Shown here: in pieces, positions 1-8,436 of the stretch
Layout of the letters: every line of letters starts with the position of its first letter
Numbering within the stretch: the stretch's first letter is position 1
From: CALBPI01 sp942491885
GTDB lineage: Bacteria; Pseudomonadota; Gammaproteobacteria; Steroidobacterales; Woeseiaceae
Length of the DNA: 64,000 nt
Reading direction: 5' to 3'
Assembly: GCA_942491885.1 (NCBI GenBank)
Contig: CALOCQ010000002.1
Span: 1,507,915-1,571,914 of the forward strand
Notes under the pieces: model-generated
Seen by the model: the letters and a program-made list of their open reading frames with translations, nothing else
Told to the model about the DNA's origin: nothing
Databases searched by the model: none
Translations under genes and position numbers: made by a program

Positions 1-104
1 ATATCGAAACGATCGGCCAATCCGGCGCAAACACCAAACAACCAACCGTTTTCCCGGTCAAGGTACAAACCGCCTAACAACATGCGGTGCCGGTTCCTAC
101 TCAT
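1..104 (-). CDS. pspC: PspC domain protein, N-terminal part (runs off window)
   Basis: The first 34 codons are present; the rest lies beyond the left edge. The fragment reads as a PspC-domain start, with the LYLDRENGWLFGVCAGLAD stretch typical of the family just after the initiator. PspC is an inner-membrane protein that, with PspB, senses envelope stress and releases PspF from PspA. Its ATG overlaps the TGA of pspB, so the two are translationally coupled in a pspABC operon. Identification rests on a short piece plus perfect operon context. Confidence 0.85.
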   Translation of the reverse strand, partial: MSRNRHRMLLGGLYLDRENGWLFGVCAGLADRFD

Positions 105-328
105 ACTCGGTTCCTCCAATCCGGCGCTTCATCGTCCAGAATCGCCTCCAATACATTGACCCGACTTTCCAGCTTCTGCGCGATATCCCAGACCTCTTCC
201 ATCATGGATTCATCTGAGTGCGTCAACTCGCGGGTCTTTTTCCACTTGGTGACAAAGTGCAGGATGATCGCCAACGGTGCGACGATCGTCAGAAACAAGA
301 TACCAAGTACAAAAGCTGCGTTGCCCAT
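101..328 (-). CDS. pspB: phage shock protein B
   Basis: 75 residues, the usual PspB length. One N-terminal membrane segment (about residues 5-24) is followed by a charged helical stretch (HFVTKWKKTRELTHSDE) and a coiled-coil-like tail. PspB works with PspC at the inner membrane to bind PspA under stress and so free the activator PspF. It lies 9 bases after pspA and overlaps pspC by four bases. The sequence is close enough to the enterobacterial family to be named with confidence. Confidence 0.93.
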   Translation of the reverse strand: MGNAAFVLGILFLTIVAPLAIILHFVTKWKKTRELTHSDESMMEEVWDIAQKLESRVNVLEAILDDEAPDWRNRV

Positions 329-337
329 GAGTTATGC

Positions 338-1024
338 CTAACCGTTGTTGTGGCTGGCGGACTCGCGAGCGGCGACACGCGCTTTCAGACGCTCAAAGTC
401 TTCCTTGATGCTGTCTTCCGCCTCAAGGTTGGCGAACTGGTTATCAAGGTCTTTCGGTAAACCCAGGTCATAGGCTTCGACACGACTCTCAACGTCCTCC
501 ATCCGGCGCTGATACTGCTCAAAGCGCACGAGGGCGTCGTCGACTTTATAGCCATGCGTCAATTTACGTGCCGCAAGGCGTTTGCTGGCAGTCTCATGCC
601 GCGACAGCAATGACTGTTGGCGCAGCTTCGCATCCTTCAACTTTGCCTCCAGACGGGCAATGTCCTCATTGAGCTTGCCAAGGCCGCTCTCAACCGCCTG
701 GTACTCTTCGCGCACGGCGACCGCAGCCTGATCCGCATTGTTCTTTTCAAGCAACGCGGCCTTCGCAAGATCCTCGCGATGTTTGGACAATGCCAACTCA
801 GCTTTGGATTCCCAGTCGGCGACATCTCGCTCCAATGCCTCGAGCTTACGGTTTAATGACTTCTTGTCCGCGATCGAGCGCGCAGCTGCAGAGCGTACCT
901 CTACCAGTGTGTCTTCCATTTCCTGAATCATCAGGCGAACGATTTTCTCGGGATCCTCCGCCTTGTCCAGAATTGCGTTGATATTCGAGTTAACGATATC
1001 GCTAAATCTTGAAAAAATACCCAT
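338..1024 (-). CDS. pspA: phage shock protein A (PspA/IM30 family)
   Basis: 228 residues, almost entirely alpha-helical and coiled coil, with the typical PspA start MGIFSRFSDIVNSNINAILD. The family forms ESCRT-III-like oligomers that coat and stabilise damaged inner membrane, and in the unstressed cell binds PspF and blocks it. The start is preceded by a TGAGG ribosome site. A sigma-54 promoter lies about 40 bases upstream and the activator gene pspF is divergent. First gene of pspABC. Confidence 0.96.
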   Translation of the reverse strand: MGIFSRFSDIVNSNINAILDKAEDPEKIVRLMIQEMEDTLVEVRSAAARSIADKKSLNRKLEALERDVADWESKAELALSKHREDLAKAALLEKNNADQAAVAVREEYQAVESGLGKLNEDIARLEAKLKDAKLRQQSLLSRHETASKRLAARKLTHGYKVDDALVRFEQYQRRMEDVESRVEAYDLGLPKDLDNQFANLEAEDSIKEDFERLKARVAARESASHNNG

Positions 1025-1065
1025 AGTCCATGCCTCAGGAAAAATCTAAATCTCATTCAGGAAGT

Positions 1066-1081
1066 AGCAGGAACCATGCCA
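1066..1081 (-). promoter_or_regulatory. sigma-54 promoter of pspABC
   Basis: On the minus strand the sequence TGGCATGGTTCCTGCT has GG and GC at the exact -24/-12 spacing of the RpoN consensus (TGGCAC-N5-TTGCW). Transcription would start near 1054, about 30 bases before the pspA start codon. The 110 bases further upstream (about 1090-1200) are strongly AT-rich, as expected for IHF and PspF enhancer sites, but I could not pick out the enhancer boxes themselves. Confidence 0.85.
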
Positions 1082-1202
1082 AGTTGCCAAATTATCTCTA
1101 AATGGTTGTTTTAAAAGATAAGTAAGCAATTCTGGCGAATAATATTAAAAGATATAAAATAGCGTAAATAACTAAATAATATTAATATTTTAAAATATTT
1201 AG

Positions 1203-1208
1203 TATAAT
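1203..1208 (+). promoter_or_regulatory. -10 element of pspF, implying a leaderless mRNA
   Basis: A perfect TATAAT ends six bases before the A of the pspF start codon, so a sigma-70 start site would fall on or next to that A. No Shine-Dalgarno sequence is present. The -35 region (near 1180-1185) is a poor match within AT-rich DNA. The alignment of the protein start with known PspF proteins supports the ATG at 1215. Confidence 0.5.
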
Positions 1209-1214
1209 TAGTTA

Positions 1215-2282
1215 ATGCAAAAGACACCTCTAATCGGTGAGGCACCCGCCTTTCTCGCTACGCTCGAGCACGTATCCAGGGCGGCACCTGTGGCACGGCC
1301 TGTGTTGGTTGTCGGGGAGCGCGGAACAGGTAAGGAACTGATTTCCAGCAGATTACATTTTCTATCCGATCGCTGGGAACAGCCGCTGATCAAGGTCAAT
1401 TGCGCCGCGCTCACTGAGAGCATTCTTGAATCAGAGCTGTTTGGACACGAAGCGGGCGCATTTACCGGCGCCAACCGACAACACCTGGGGCACTTCGAGC
1501 GTGCCGACAACGGCACGCTGATTCTCGACGAACTCGGCACGGTATCCATGCGTGTTCAGGAGAAAATCCTGCGGGTCATTGAATATGGGGAGTTCGAGCG
1601 CGTTGGTGGCAGCGATACGCTCAGCGTCGATGTTCGTGTGGTAGCGGCAACTAACGAAGACCTGCAAGCGCGCGTTGCCGCGCAGACTTTTCGTGCTGAC
1701 CTGCTGGATCGGCTGGCGTTTGATGTGATCACAGTACCGCCGCTGCGCGAGAGGCGCGACGACATTTTGCCGCTGGCGCATAGCTTCGCCGTGAACATGT
1801 GCGTCGAACTCAAACGCCAGCACTTTGCCGGCTTCACAGCGCGCGCCGCTTCAACGCTTCTGAAGCAGAAATGGCCTGGCAATGTGCGCGAGCTGAAGAA
1901 TGCGGTTGAGCGCTCCGTCTATCGAAGTGAGGATGAGGCAGAAGCTATTGATGAGATCGTATTCGATCCATTCGACTCGCCGTATCAGCTGATCGACAAC
2001 ACGATGGAACCGGCGCGACGCGATCGTCCGGCGCCAGCGAGCGCAGAGCTTAGCTTACCTGCGGACCTGAAAACTGAACGGGACAAAATGGAGCGTCGCT
2101 ATCTGATCGCAGCGCTTGAAAAAGCAAACTACAGCCAGAAAATTGCTGCAGGGCTGGTTGCGCTCAGCTACCACCAATTCCGTGCAAGGCTTAAGAAACT
2201 GGGCGTCAATGCCAAACCCGAACCCACCGTGCAACGCGACGCGAGGCGTCGCAAAGCTCAGGTACGGAAACGGCGGCAATAA
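1215..2282 (+). CDS. pspF: psp operon transcriptional activator PspF
   Basis: 355 residues. AAA+ sigma-54 activator with Walker A GERGTGKE (from residue 34), the sigma-54-contacting loop GAFTGA (81-86), and a C-terminal Fis-type helix-turn-helix (about 285-325). Like other PspF proteins it lacks an N-terminal receiver domain, since PspA is the inhibitor. It is divergent from pspABC, which it activates through the RpoN promoter between them. The C-terminus is about 30 residues longer than E. coli PspF and basic. The 3' end overlaps the convergent permease gene by 25 bases. Confidence 0.96.
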   Translation: MQKTPLIGEAPAFLATLEHVSRAAPVARPVLVVGERGTGKELISSRLHFLSDRWEQPLIKVNCAALTESILESELFGHEAGAFTGANRQHLGHFERADNGTLILDELGTVSMRVQEKILRVIEYGEFERVGGSDTLSVDVRVVAATNEDLQARVAAQTFRADLLDRLAFDVITVPPLRERRDDILPLAHSFAVNMCVELKRQHFAGFTARAASTLLKQKWPGNVRELKNAVERSVYRSEDEAEAIDEIVFDPFDSPYQLIDNTMEPARRDRPAPASAELSLPADLKTERDKMERRYLIAALEKANYSQKIAAGLVALSYHQFRARLKKLGVNAKPEPTVQRDARRRKAQVRKRRQ

Positions 2283-3175
2283 ACAGCCGCTGCCGCAAAC
2301 GCGGCCGTAACCGCTAGACCACCCCACAGGCCGGGTGATGCCAAATATTGCAGCGGCGAGATGATCTGAAGGATATCGAGCTCGCCGACCTGAACCAGCG
2401 ACTTGAGCGCGTCTTCATCCATTAAAAACCCTTCGGGCAGACTCAGGCCGGACACCGGCGCATCCGAAAAGCGATCGCGTATCAAGCCGACGAAACTCGC
2501 GCTACGCAGCACGATGCCCTCGAGCATCGCCAAAACGATTATTGGCAGTACAACCCAGAGCAACACGGAGCGACGCGCAAACGCAGAGCACAGCAGGAAC
2601 CAGCCGACCAGCGGTGCAAACCATATCGAGGCGGTGAGAAATGTGTAACAACTGAGGATCCAGAACTGAAAGAACGGTAATGGGCCCCAGATAAGCTCGA
2701 CGGGGTTACCACCGCCCAACAGGATAGCCAGTGTGGCCAGCACCAGTAAAATGACTTGAGTAGCCATAATAATGCCAACGGTCAGCAAAGGCGCGGCGAT
2801 GACAGCAGTCAACAACTTGGAGATCACAGTTTCCGTATCGGTGATCGGCAGTGAGCGCCAAAACAAGATGCTCTTGTCTTTGCGCTCAGCGTATAGCGCA
2901 TCGATGCTGTAGAAAAAGACCACCGCAGCCAACACCAGGTTGAGCATGCCCGACGACACACCCAGCAAGGCGCCGCCACCTGTCAGACTGGCAGGGGCGC
3001 CGGTTAGCTCCAGCGTGGCAACAGCCACATCGAATGACACACCGGTGAAAACAGCGGTGAGAAACGACAATATAAAGCCGAAAATAATCAGCCCGGCCAT
3101 GACCAGTGGTGCGACATAAAGGGCCTTGTGCTCCCACAATTCGCGGCGCACCAACATCAGCATCCGGCCAATCAT
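2258..3175 (-). CDS. ABC-2 type transporter permease
   Basis: 305 residues with about six membrane segments, starting MIGRMLMLVRRELWEHK, the usual cytoplasmic lead-in of ABC-2 permeases. It partners the ATPase encoded immediately upstream (4-base overlap) to form an exporter. The substrate is unknown. With the GntR/YtrA-type regulator and small membrane protein upstream this resembles exporters induced by cell-envelope stress or peptide antibiotics, but that is inferred from context only. Last gene of a four-gene operon. Confidence 0.85.
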   Translation of the reverse strand: MIGRMLMLVRRELWEHKALYVAPLVMAGLIIFGFILSFLTAVFTGVSFDVAVATLELTGAPASLTGGGALLGVSSGMLNLVLAAVVFFYSIDALYAERKDKSILFWRSLPITDTETVISKLLTAVIAAPLLTVGIIMATQVILLVLATLAILLGGGNPVELIWGPLPFFQFWILSCYTFLTASIWFAPLVGWFLLCSAFARRSVLLWVVLPIIVLAMLEGIVLRSASFVGLIRDRFSDAPVSGLSLPEGFLMDEDALKSLVQVGELDILQIISPLQYLASPGLWGGLAVTAAFAAAAVYCRRFRT

Positions 3176-4032
3176 GCTGCACGCTCCGTTGACAGTTTCG
3201 CCACAAACAGATCGGCAATGCCCGGTGTGCGTACATCACCCAGCGACTCCAGGCGCTCCCGCGCAATGCCTTCAAAAGTAAAGATAGACTTGCCAAACAC
3301 CTGGCGCTCGGTGAGTGGTGCCAAGCCGCGCGCTTCGTCGACATGTTCCGGGGTCACCATGAGCTCGATGTAACGCTCACCGATCGACTCAACAGTCTCG
3401 TCAAGCACAATGCGGCCATCGTCAATAAACATGACGTCGGTGAGGATGTGTTCAATTTCTTCAACCTGATGCGTCGTAATCACGATGGTGCGCTCAAGGT
3501 CAAAGTAGTCGTTTAGCAGTTCTGTGTAGAACGATTTTCGGAACAGAATATCGAGCCCGAGCGTCGGCTCGTCGAGGATGAGCAAGCGAGCATCAATGGC
3601 CATGATAATCGACAGGTGCAGCTGTGCGATCATGCCTTTTGACAGCTCTTTCACCGTCGCCTTCATGGGGATTTTGGTTTTCGACAGCGCCGCCCGTGCG
3701 TCTGCTTCAGAAAACTTCGGGTGTAATTCGCTGACAAAGCCGAGCAATCGATCAACGCTAATCCAGCGCGGCAACACCGCAACATCTGCGACGTAGCTGA
3801 CCTCATTCATGAGCGCTTTACGCTGGCGGAACGGATCCAAACCGCAGACCTGCATGTCACCTTTGCAATCCGTCAAGCCGAGGACCGCTTTTAACAGCGT
3901 TGTCTTGCCGGCACCGTTTGGACCGATAAGGCCAACGATCTTACCCGGCTGGATCTCGAAACTGACGTTGTCGACAGCGCGTGTGCTGCCATAGTGTTTG
4001 CTGACGCCGCGCGCCTGTACCAGTGCTGACAT
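3172..4032 (-). CDS. ABC transporter ATP-binding protein
   Basis: 286 residues from the ATG at 4032; a longer upstream reading would run into the regulator gene in another frame. Walker A GPNGAGKTT, a degenerate signature (LSKGMIAQLHLS instead of LSGGQ), Walker B LLILDEPTLGLD and switch His in TTHQVEE are all visible. The C-terminal 80 residues are an accessory domain common in YtrB/EcfA-like exporters. It drives the permease encoded next. Spacing to the regulator gene is 34 bases. Confidence 0.9.
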   Translation of the reverse strand: MSALVQARGVSKHYGSTRAVDNVSFEIQPGKIVGLIGPNGAGKTTLLKAVLGLTDCKGDMQVCGLDPFRQRKALMNEVSYVADVAVLPRWISVDRLLGFVSELHPKFSEADARAALSKTKIPMKATVKELSKGMIAQLHLSIIMAIDARLLILDEPTLGLDILFRKSFYTELLNDYFDLERTIVITTHQVEEIEHILTDVMFIDDGRIVLDETVESIGERYIELMVTPEHVDEARGLAPLTERQVFGKSIFTFEGIARERLESLGDVRTPGIADLFVAKLSTERAA

Positions 4033-4066
4033 TGGCACTCCTGATGCGGGACTTGGCGTCCCTGTT

Positions 4067-4459
4067 CTAGTCTTTAAGGTTTTGCAGAAGCTCTTCGGGA
4101 TCCAGCTCAAGCCGGCGCATGGTCGCGACGACTTCGGGCCACTGCTTCTCGAGGAATTTGCTTTTCTCTTCGCTGAGCAGGCGCTTGCGGGCGCCGGGCA
4201 ACACATACATGCCTCTGCCACGGCGCTTCTCGACCAACGACTCCTCGACCAGCTCTTGGTAACCCTTCAACACGGTCAACGGATTCAGCCTGTATTCTGC
4301 CGCGACGCTGCGCACAGACGGCAAAACATCGCCGTCGGTTAAGACGCCTTCCAGCAACATGGCCACCACACGGTCCCGCAATTGGCGGTAAATGGGTAGA
4401 TCGTCATTCCATTTAGGGTCCATCAGGCTCCAGTCGGGCTTTGCTTCTCGGGCAGTCAT
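4067..4459 (-). CDS. GntR family regulator, YtrA subfamily
   Basis: 130 residues from the ATG at 4459. The N-terminal winged helix-turn-helix (PIYRQLRDRVVAMLLEG, then LPSVRSVAAEYRLNPLTVLK) is followed by only a short helical tail (about 50 residues) rather than a large effector domain, which is the mark of the YtrA subfamily. Such proteins repress their own operon with an ABC exporter. The upstream reading to 4534 would overlap the small membrane protein gene, so the internal start is preferred. A palindrome over the operon promoter is the likely operator. Confidence 0.88.
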   Translation of the reverse strand: MTAREAKPDWSLMDPKWNDDLPIYRQLRDRVVAMLLEGVLTDGDVLPSVRSVAAEYRLNPLTVLKGYQELVEESLVEKRRGRGMYVLPGARKRLLSEEKSKFLEKQWPEVVATMRRLELDPEELLQNLKD

Positions 4460-4490
4460 TGACTCAGATATGGGGTCGCCGCGCAATGGA

Positions 4491-4682
4491 TCATTGACCC
4501 GCGATGACCGTCGTTGTTGGCGCATTGGCACCATTTGGTGTCATCGAGTCTATTTCACTGGCAACCAAAGCAAGCGCGAACATGGCCAACAGTGCCAAAG
4601 CCACAACACCGCTCCAGGCATTGCCCTGGCGCTCATGTTGGTAGATTTCGGGCGCCTCAAATGGCGGTTGGTCGTTCATCAT
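4491..4682 (-). CDS. small single-span membrane protein
   Basis: 63 residues, no recognised family. A polar N-terminus (MMNDQPPFEAPEIYQHERQG) is followed by one hydrophobic span (about 25-45) and a short Thr/Asn-rich tail. A strong ribosome site AGAGGA sits 5 bases before the double ATG, and the gene is first in the operon with the GntR regulator and ABC exporter. It may be an accessory or stress-sensing subunit of the exporter; that is inference. Confidence 0.7.
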   Translation of the reverse strand: MMNDQPPFEAPEIYQHERQGNAWSGVVALALLAMFALALVASEIDSMTPNGANAPTTTVIAGQ

Positions 4683-4699
4683 CGTGTTCCTCTGCGTTA

Positions 4700-4739
4700 G
4701 TGTTGTAGTTGACTATAACACCAGAACCAGCCTTTGCAA
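4700..4739 (-). promoter_or_regulatory. promoter and GntR-type operator of the ABC exporter operon
   Basis: Reading the minus strand, TTGCAA (4734-4739), a 16-base spacer and TATAGT (4712-4717) form a good sigma-70 promoter. A 22-base palindrome with outer arms GTGTT/AACAC at 4700-4721 (9 of 11 pairs match) covers the -10 box. Its position and size fit a repressor site for the YtrA-type regulator in this operon. Function is inferred. Confidence 0.6.
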
Positions 4740-4857
4740 CTGTTTTCGGGTCAAATGTGACCGATATCACCCTGGCCATAAATTGTGCAGTGCACCAGAG
4801 GCCGTACCTATGGGATAATCAAACGATGTTGAAAATCCATGCCAAGGCAGAAAATTC

Positions 4858-5835
4858 ATGAAAACTCCCGTACGCGTCACCATCACTGGTGCTGCTGGCC
4901 AGATCGGCTACCAGCTCGCTTTTCGTATAGCATCAGGGCAAATGCTCGGCAGCGACCAACCGGTCATCCTGCAATTGCTGGAAATCACACCGGCACTTGA
5001 TGCACTCAAAGGCGTTGTCATGGAACTGGACGATTGTGCATTTCCGACATTGGCCGGTGTCGTCGCGACAGACGACGCCAAGCAGGCATTTACCGATTCA
5101 GACTATGCCTTGCTGGTAGGCGCCAGACCACGCGGGCCTGGCATGGAGCGCAAAGACCTGCTCGAAGCAAACGCCAAGATCTTCTCTGCGCAAGGTAAGG
5201 CAATGAATGATGTGGCCAGTCGCGACATCAAGGTGCTGGTCGTTGGCAACCCGGCAAATACCAATGCCCTGATTGCGCAGGCAAACGCACCAGACCTGAA
5301 CGCGCGTAACTTCACAGCGATGACGCGCCTTGATCACAACCGCGCCATTGCGCAGCTTGCGAGCAAGACAGACAAACATGTCACCGCAATCAGCAACATG
5401 ATTATCTGGGGCAACCATTCCGCCACGCAGTACCCTGATATCACGCATGCCAGCGTCGACGGCGCAGCAGCCAAATCGCTGGTTGATGAGGCCTGGGTCA
5501 ACGGCGACTTCATTCCAACAGTGCAACAGCGCGGTGCGGCCATCATCAAGGCACGCGGCGCGTCATCAGCCGCGTCAGCTGCGTCGGCAGCCATTGACCA
5601 CATGCATGACTGGGCGCTTGGCAGCAACAAGGACAGCTGGGTCAGCATGGCCGTGCCGTCCGACGGCAGCTATGGCGTTGAGCCCGGCATCATCTACTCC
5701 TATCCAGTACGCTGCAGCGGCGGCGATTACGAGATTGTGCAGGGACTGGACATCGACGCTGGCAGTCGTGCGCTCATGGATGCGAGCGAAAAAGAATTAC
5801 GCGAAGAGCGTGCAGCCATCGAAACGCTGCTGTAA
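4858..5835 (+). CDS. mdh: malate dehydrogenase (NAD)
   Basis: 325 residues. Oxidises malate to oxaloacetate with NAD in the TCA cycle, cytoplasm. Rossmann loop GAAGQIG at 11-17, substrate arginines R92 and R98 in the mobile loop RPRGPGMER, NPANTN at 131-136, R162, and the catalytic pair D159 and H187 (IWGNHS) are all in place. This is the cytosolic-type MDH of the Thermus/Aquaspirillum kind, distinct from the E. coli enzyme. It stands 12 bases before fadE and may share its transcript. Confidence 0.97.
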   Translation: MKTPVRVTITGAAGQIGYQLAFRIASGQMLGSDQPVILQLLEITPALDALKGVVMELDDCAFPTLAGVVATDDAKQAFTDSDYALLVGARPRGPGMERKDLLEANAKIFSAQGKAMNDVASRDIKVLVVGNPANTNALIAQANAPDLNARNFTAMTRLDHNRAIAQLASKTDKHVTAISNMIIWGNHSATQYPDITHASVDGAAAKSLVDEAWVNGDFIPTVQQRGAAIIKARGASSAASAASAAIDHMHDWALGSNKDSWVSMAVPSDGSYGVEPGIIYSYPVRCSGGDYEIVQGLDIDAGSRALMDASEKELREERAAIETLL

Positions 5836-5847
5836 CTGGAGAATTAT

Positions 5848-8436
5848 GTGTTTGATTTTATCGGCGGATTGTTTTGGTTTGTGTTGATCGTTGGCGGCGC
5901 GCTCGCGCTCGCGTACAACCGCACCGATTTACGTACATCAACCATTGCGATGGCGGCAGGCGTACTCGCGTACCAGCTATTCGGCGATGGCTACGGCATC
6001 GTCATGCTGCTGCTGTGGTTGATTGTTGCACTGATGGTCGTTTTGAACTTTGACGACTTCCGACGCGATCAAATCACGGCTCGCATGCTGGCCGTTTACC
6101 GCACAATGTTGCCGCAGATGTCCGACACCGAGCGCGAAGCTCTGGAAGCCGGCAGCGTCTGGTGGGATGGCGAGCTGTTTAGCGGCTTGCCCGACTGGCA
6201 GCGGCTCATGTCCATGCCAGCACCGCGGCTAACGAAAGAGGAAAAAGCATTCCTGGATGGGCCGACTGAAGAGCTGTGCGGCATGCTGGATGACTGGCAG
6301 ATCTCACACGAGCTGGGTGATATGCCGCCGGAAATCTGGGCCTATATCAAGGAAAAGCGCTTCTTCGCGATGATCATTCCGAAAGCGTATGGCGGGCTCG
6401 AGTTTTCACCCTATGCCAACGCGCTGATCCTGAAGAAACTCTCGACGCGCTCAACAGTTGCCGCATCCACCATTGGCGTACCGAACTCGCTGGGGCCGGC
6501 TGAACTGCTGCTGCACTACGGCACCGACGAACAGAAACAACGCTATCTGCCGGGTCTCGCCTCCGGTGACGAGGTCCCATGCTTTGCACTGACCTCTCCC
6601 CAGGCTGGCTCTGATGCTGCAGCGCTGATTGACTCCGGTGTGGTTTGCAAAGGCCAGTGGGAAGGCAGCGAGATCATTGGCATCCGGTTGAACTGGAACA
6701 AGCGCTATATCACTTTGGCGCCGATCGCCACGGTGTTGGGTCTTGCGTTCAAACTGCGTGACCCGGACGGCCTGATTGGCGATGTGAAGGACTACGGCAT
6801 CACTGCCGCACTGATTCCCACCAGCACGCCGGGCGTTGTGCACGGGCGTCGACACCTGCCACTCGATGTGCCATTCCAGAATGGCCCAACCAGTGGCAAG
6901 GACGTGTTCGTGCCACTCGACTACATCATTGGTGGCCCAAAAATGGCTGGCAAGGGCTGGAAGATGCTCGTTGAACTGCTGTCGGTCGGCCGTGCGATTA
7001 CGCTACCTTCAAGTGGTGCAGGCGGTGGCCAGGCAGCGACGTTTGCCACGGGCGCCTACGCACGTATTCGCAAGCAATTTCATTTGCCCATTGGGCAATT
7101 TGAAGGCGTTGGTGAGGCTATCTCGCGAATGGCCGGTAACACCTACATCATGAATGCCGCCGTGGACGTCACCGCAGGCGCGATCAGCCAGGGCGAGAAA
7201 CCGGCCGTGCCTTCGGCAGTCCTGAAATATCACTGCACCGAACTGGCGCGCAAGGTCGCGAACGACGGCATGGACGTGCAAGGCGGCAAAGGCGTCATGA
7301 TGGGCCCACGCAACTATCTGGGTCGCGGTTATATGGCTTTGCCAATTGCGATCACGGTCGAGGGCGCAAACATCCTGACACGCTCGCTGATCATTTTCGG
7401 TCAGGGCGCCATCCGCTGTCATCCATTCGTGTTGCGTGAATTGGATGCAGCGCAGGACGAAGATCAGGATCGCGGTCTTGACGCTTTTGACGACGCGTTG
7501 TTTGGTCATATTGGTTATGCCATCAGCAATGCCTCGCGCGCCTTTGTGCTGGCGCTGACACATGCCAAGTTCAGTGAAGTACCCGTTGGCGGCCCAACCA
7601 GTCGCTACTTCCAGAACATCAATCGCTACAGCGCTGCGTTCGCACTGACCGCAGACTTTGCGATGCTGACACTGGGCGGCAAGCTGAAAATCAAGGAGCG
7701 CCTGTCGGCACGTCTTGGCGATGTCTTCAGCTATATGTATCTGGCCAGCACGGTACTCAAGCACTATGAGAACCAGGGCCGCCAGCCACAGGATCTGCCA
7801 TTGGTGGAATGGTCTGTGCGCACGCTGATGTATCAAGCTCAGGAACAACTGCACAGCTTCTTGCAAAACTTCCCGAACCGTCCGGTTGCCTGGCTGCTGC
7901 GGGCGTTGATTTTCCCACGCGGGCGTACCTACTCAGCACCGTCAGACAAAATTGGCAAAGACATCGTTGACCTGATGATCAACCCAACGGCCGCACGGGA
8001 TCGCCTGTGTGCGGAAGTGTATCGCGAGGAAGCGCCACACAATGCCTTGGGTATGCTGCAAGCCGCGCTGGTTCAATCGGTTGCGGTAGAGCCCCTCGAA
8101 AAACGGCTTCGCGACGCCCAGAAATCTGGCTCATTATTGGCTGACTATCTGCCTTTGCAAGTTGAGGAAGCGCTCGACAAAGGTCTGCTGAACAAGGATG
8201 AAGCAGCACAACTGGTTGCCTACCATGAAGCCGTGTCCGAGCTGATTGCTGTCGATGACTTTGACAGTTCCGAGATTGGCCGCACAGGTGGCACCACCGC
8301 CAAGGTTGCTAAAAAGGCGCCGGCCAAAAAGAAAGTGACCACTAAGAAAGCGGGCAGTAAGAAAACCACCTCCAAAAAGACATCGGCGAGCAAGAAAAAG
8401 ACTGCCAAAACGAGCAGTAAAAAGGATAGCGCCTGA
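5848..8436 (+). CDS. fadE: acyl-CoA dehydrogenase FadE with lysine-rich C-terminal tail
   Basis: 862 residues. First oxidation step of fatty-acid beta-oxidation, membrane-associated. Two N-terminal hydrophobic spans (about 1-25 and 30-68) precede the FAD-binding dehydrogenase core (about 100-560) and the FadE-specific C-terminal domain. The start is GTG at 5848 with CTGGAGA upstream; the ATG two bases earlier is in another frame and soon stops. The last 47 residues are an alanine/lysine/threonine/serine repeat (KKAPAKKK, TSKKTSASKKK) like a histone H1 tail and absent from E. coli FadE (814 residues). Confidence 0.95.
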   Translation: MFDFIGGLFWFVLIVGGALALAYNRTDLRTSTIAMAAGVLAYQLFGDGYGIVMLLLWLIVALMVVLNFDDFRRDQITARMLAVYRTMLPQMSDTEREALEAGSVWWDGELFSGLPDWQRLMSMPAPRLTKEEKAFLDGPTEELCGMLDDWQISHELGDMPPEIWAYIKEKRFFAMIIPKAYGGLEFSPYANALILKKLSTRSTVAASTIGVPNSLGPAELLLHYGTDEQKQRYLPGLASGDEVPCFALTSPQAGSDAAALIDSGVVCKGQWEGSEIIGIRLNWNKRYITLAPIATVLGLAFKLRDPDGLIGDVKDYGITAALIPTSTPGVVHGRRHLPLDVPFQNGPTSGKDVFVPLDYIIGGPKMAGKGWKMLVELLSVGRAITLPSSGAGGGQAATFATGAYARIRKQFHLPIGQFEGVGEAISRMAGNTYIMNAAVDVTAGAISQGEKPAVPSAVLKYHCTELARKVANDGMDVQGGKGVMMGPRNYLGRGYMALPIAITVEGANILTRSLIIFGQGAIRCHPFVLRELDAAQDEDQDRGLDAFDDALFGHIGYAISNASRAFVLALTHAKFSEVPVGGPTSRYFQNINRYSAAFALTADFAMLTLGGKLKIKERLSARLGDVFSYMYLASTVLKHYENQGRQPQDLPLVEWSVRTLMYQAQEQLHSFLQNFPNRPVAWLLRALIFPRGRTYSAPSDKIGKDIVDLMINPTAARDRLCAEVYREEAPHNALGMLQAALVQSVAVEPLEKRLRDAQKSGSLLADYLPLQVEEALDKGLLNKDEAAQLVAYHEAVSELIAVDDFDSSEIGRTGGTTAKVAKKAPAKKKVTTKKAGSKKTTSKKTSASKKKTAKTSSKKDSA

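Noticed and set aside
3172..4221. 349-residue version of the ABC ATPase starting at 4221
   Set aside because: The extra N-terminus is the GntR gene read in another frame; the conserved start is MSALVQARGVSKHYG at 4032.
7009..7866. 285-codon minus-strand open frame inside fadE
   Set aside because: It is a shadow of the highly conserved FadE sequence, with no ribosome site and no protein character.
8280..8436. Lysine-rich stretch as a separate histone-like gene
   Set aside because: It is in frame with fadE with no start codon or ribosome site of its own.
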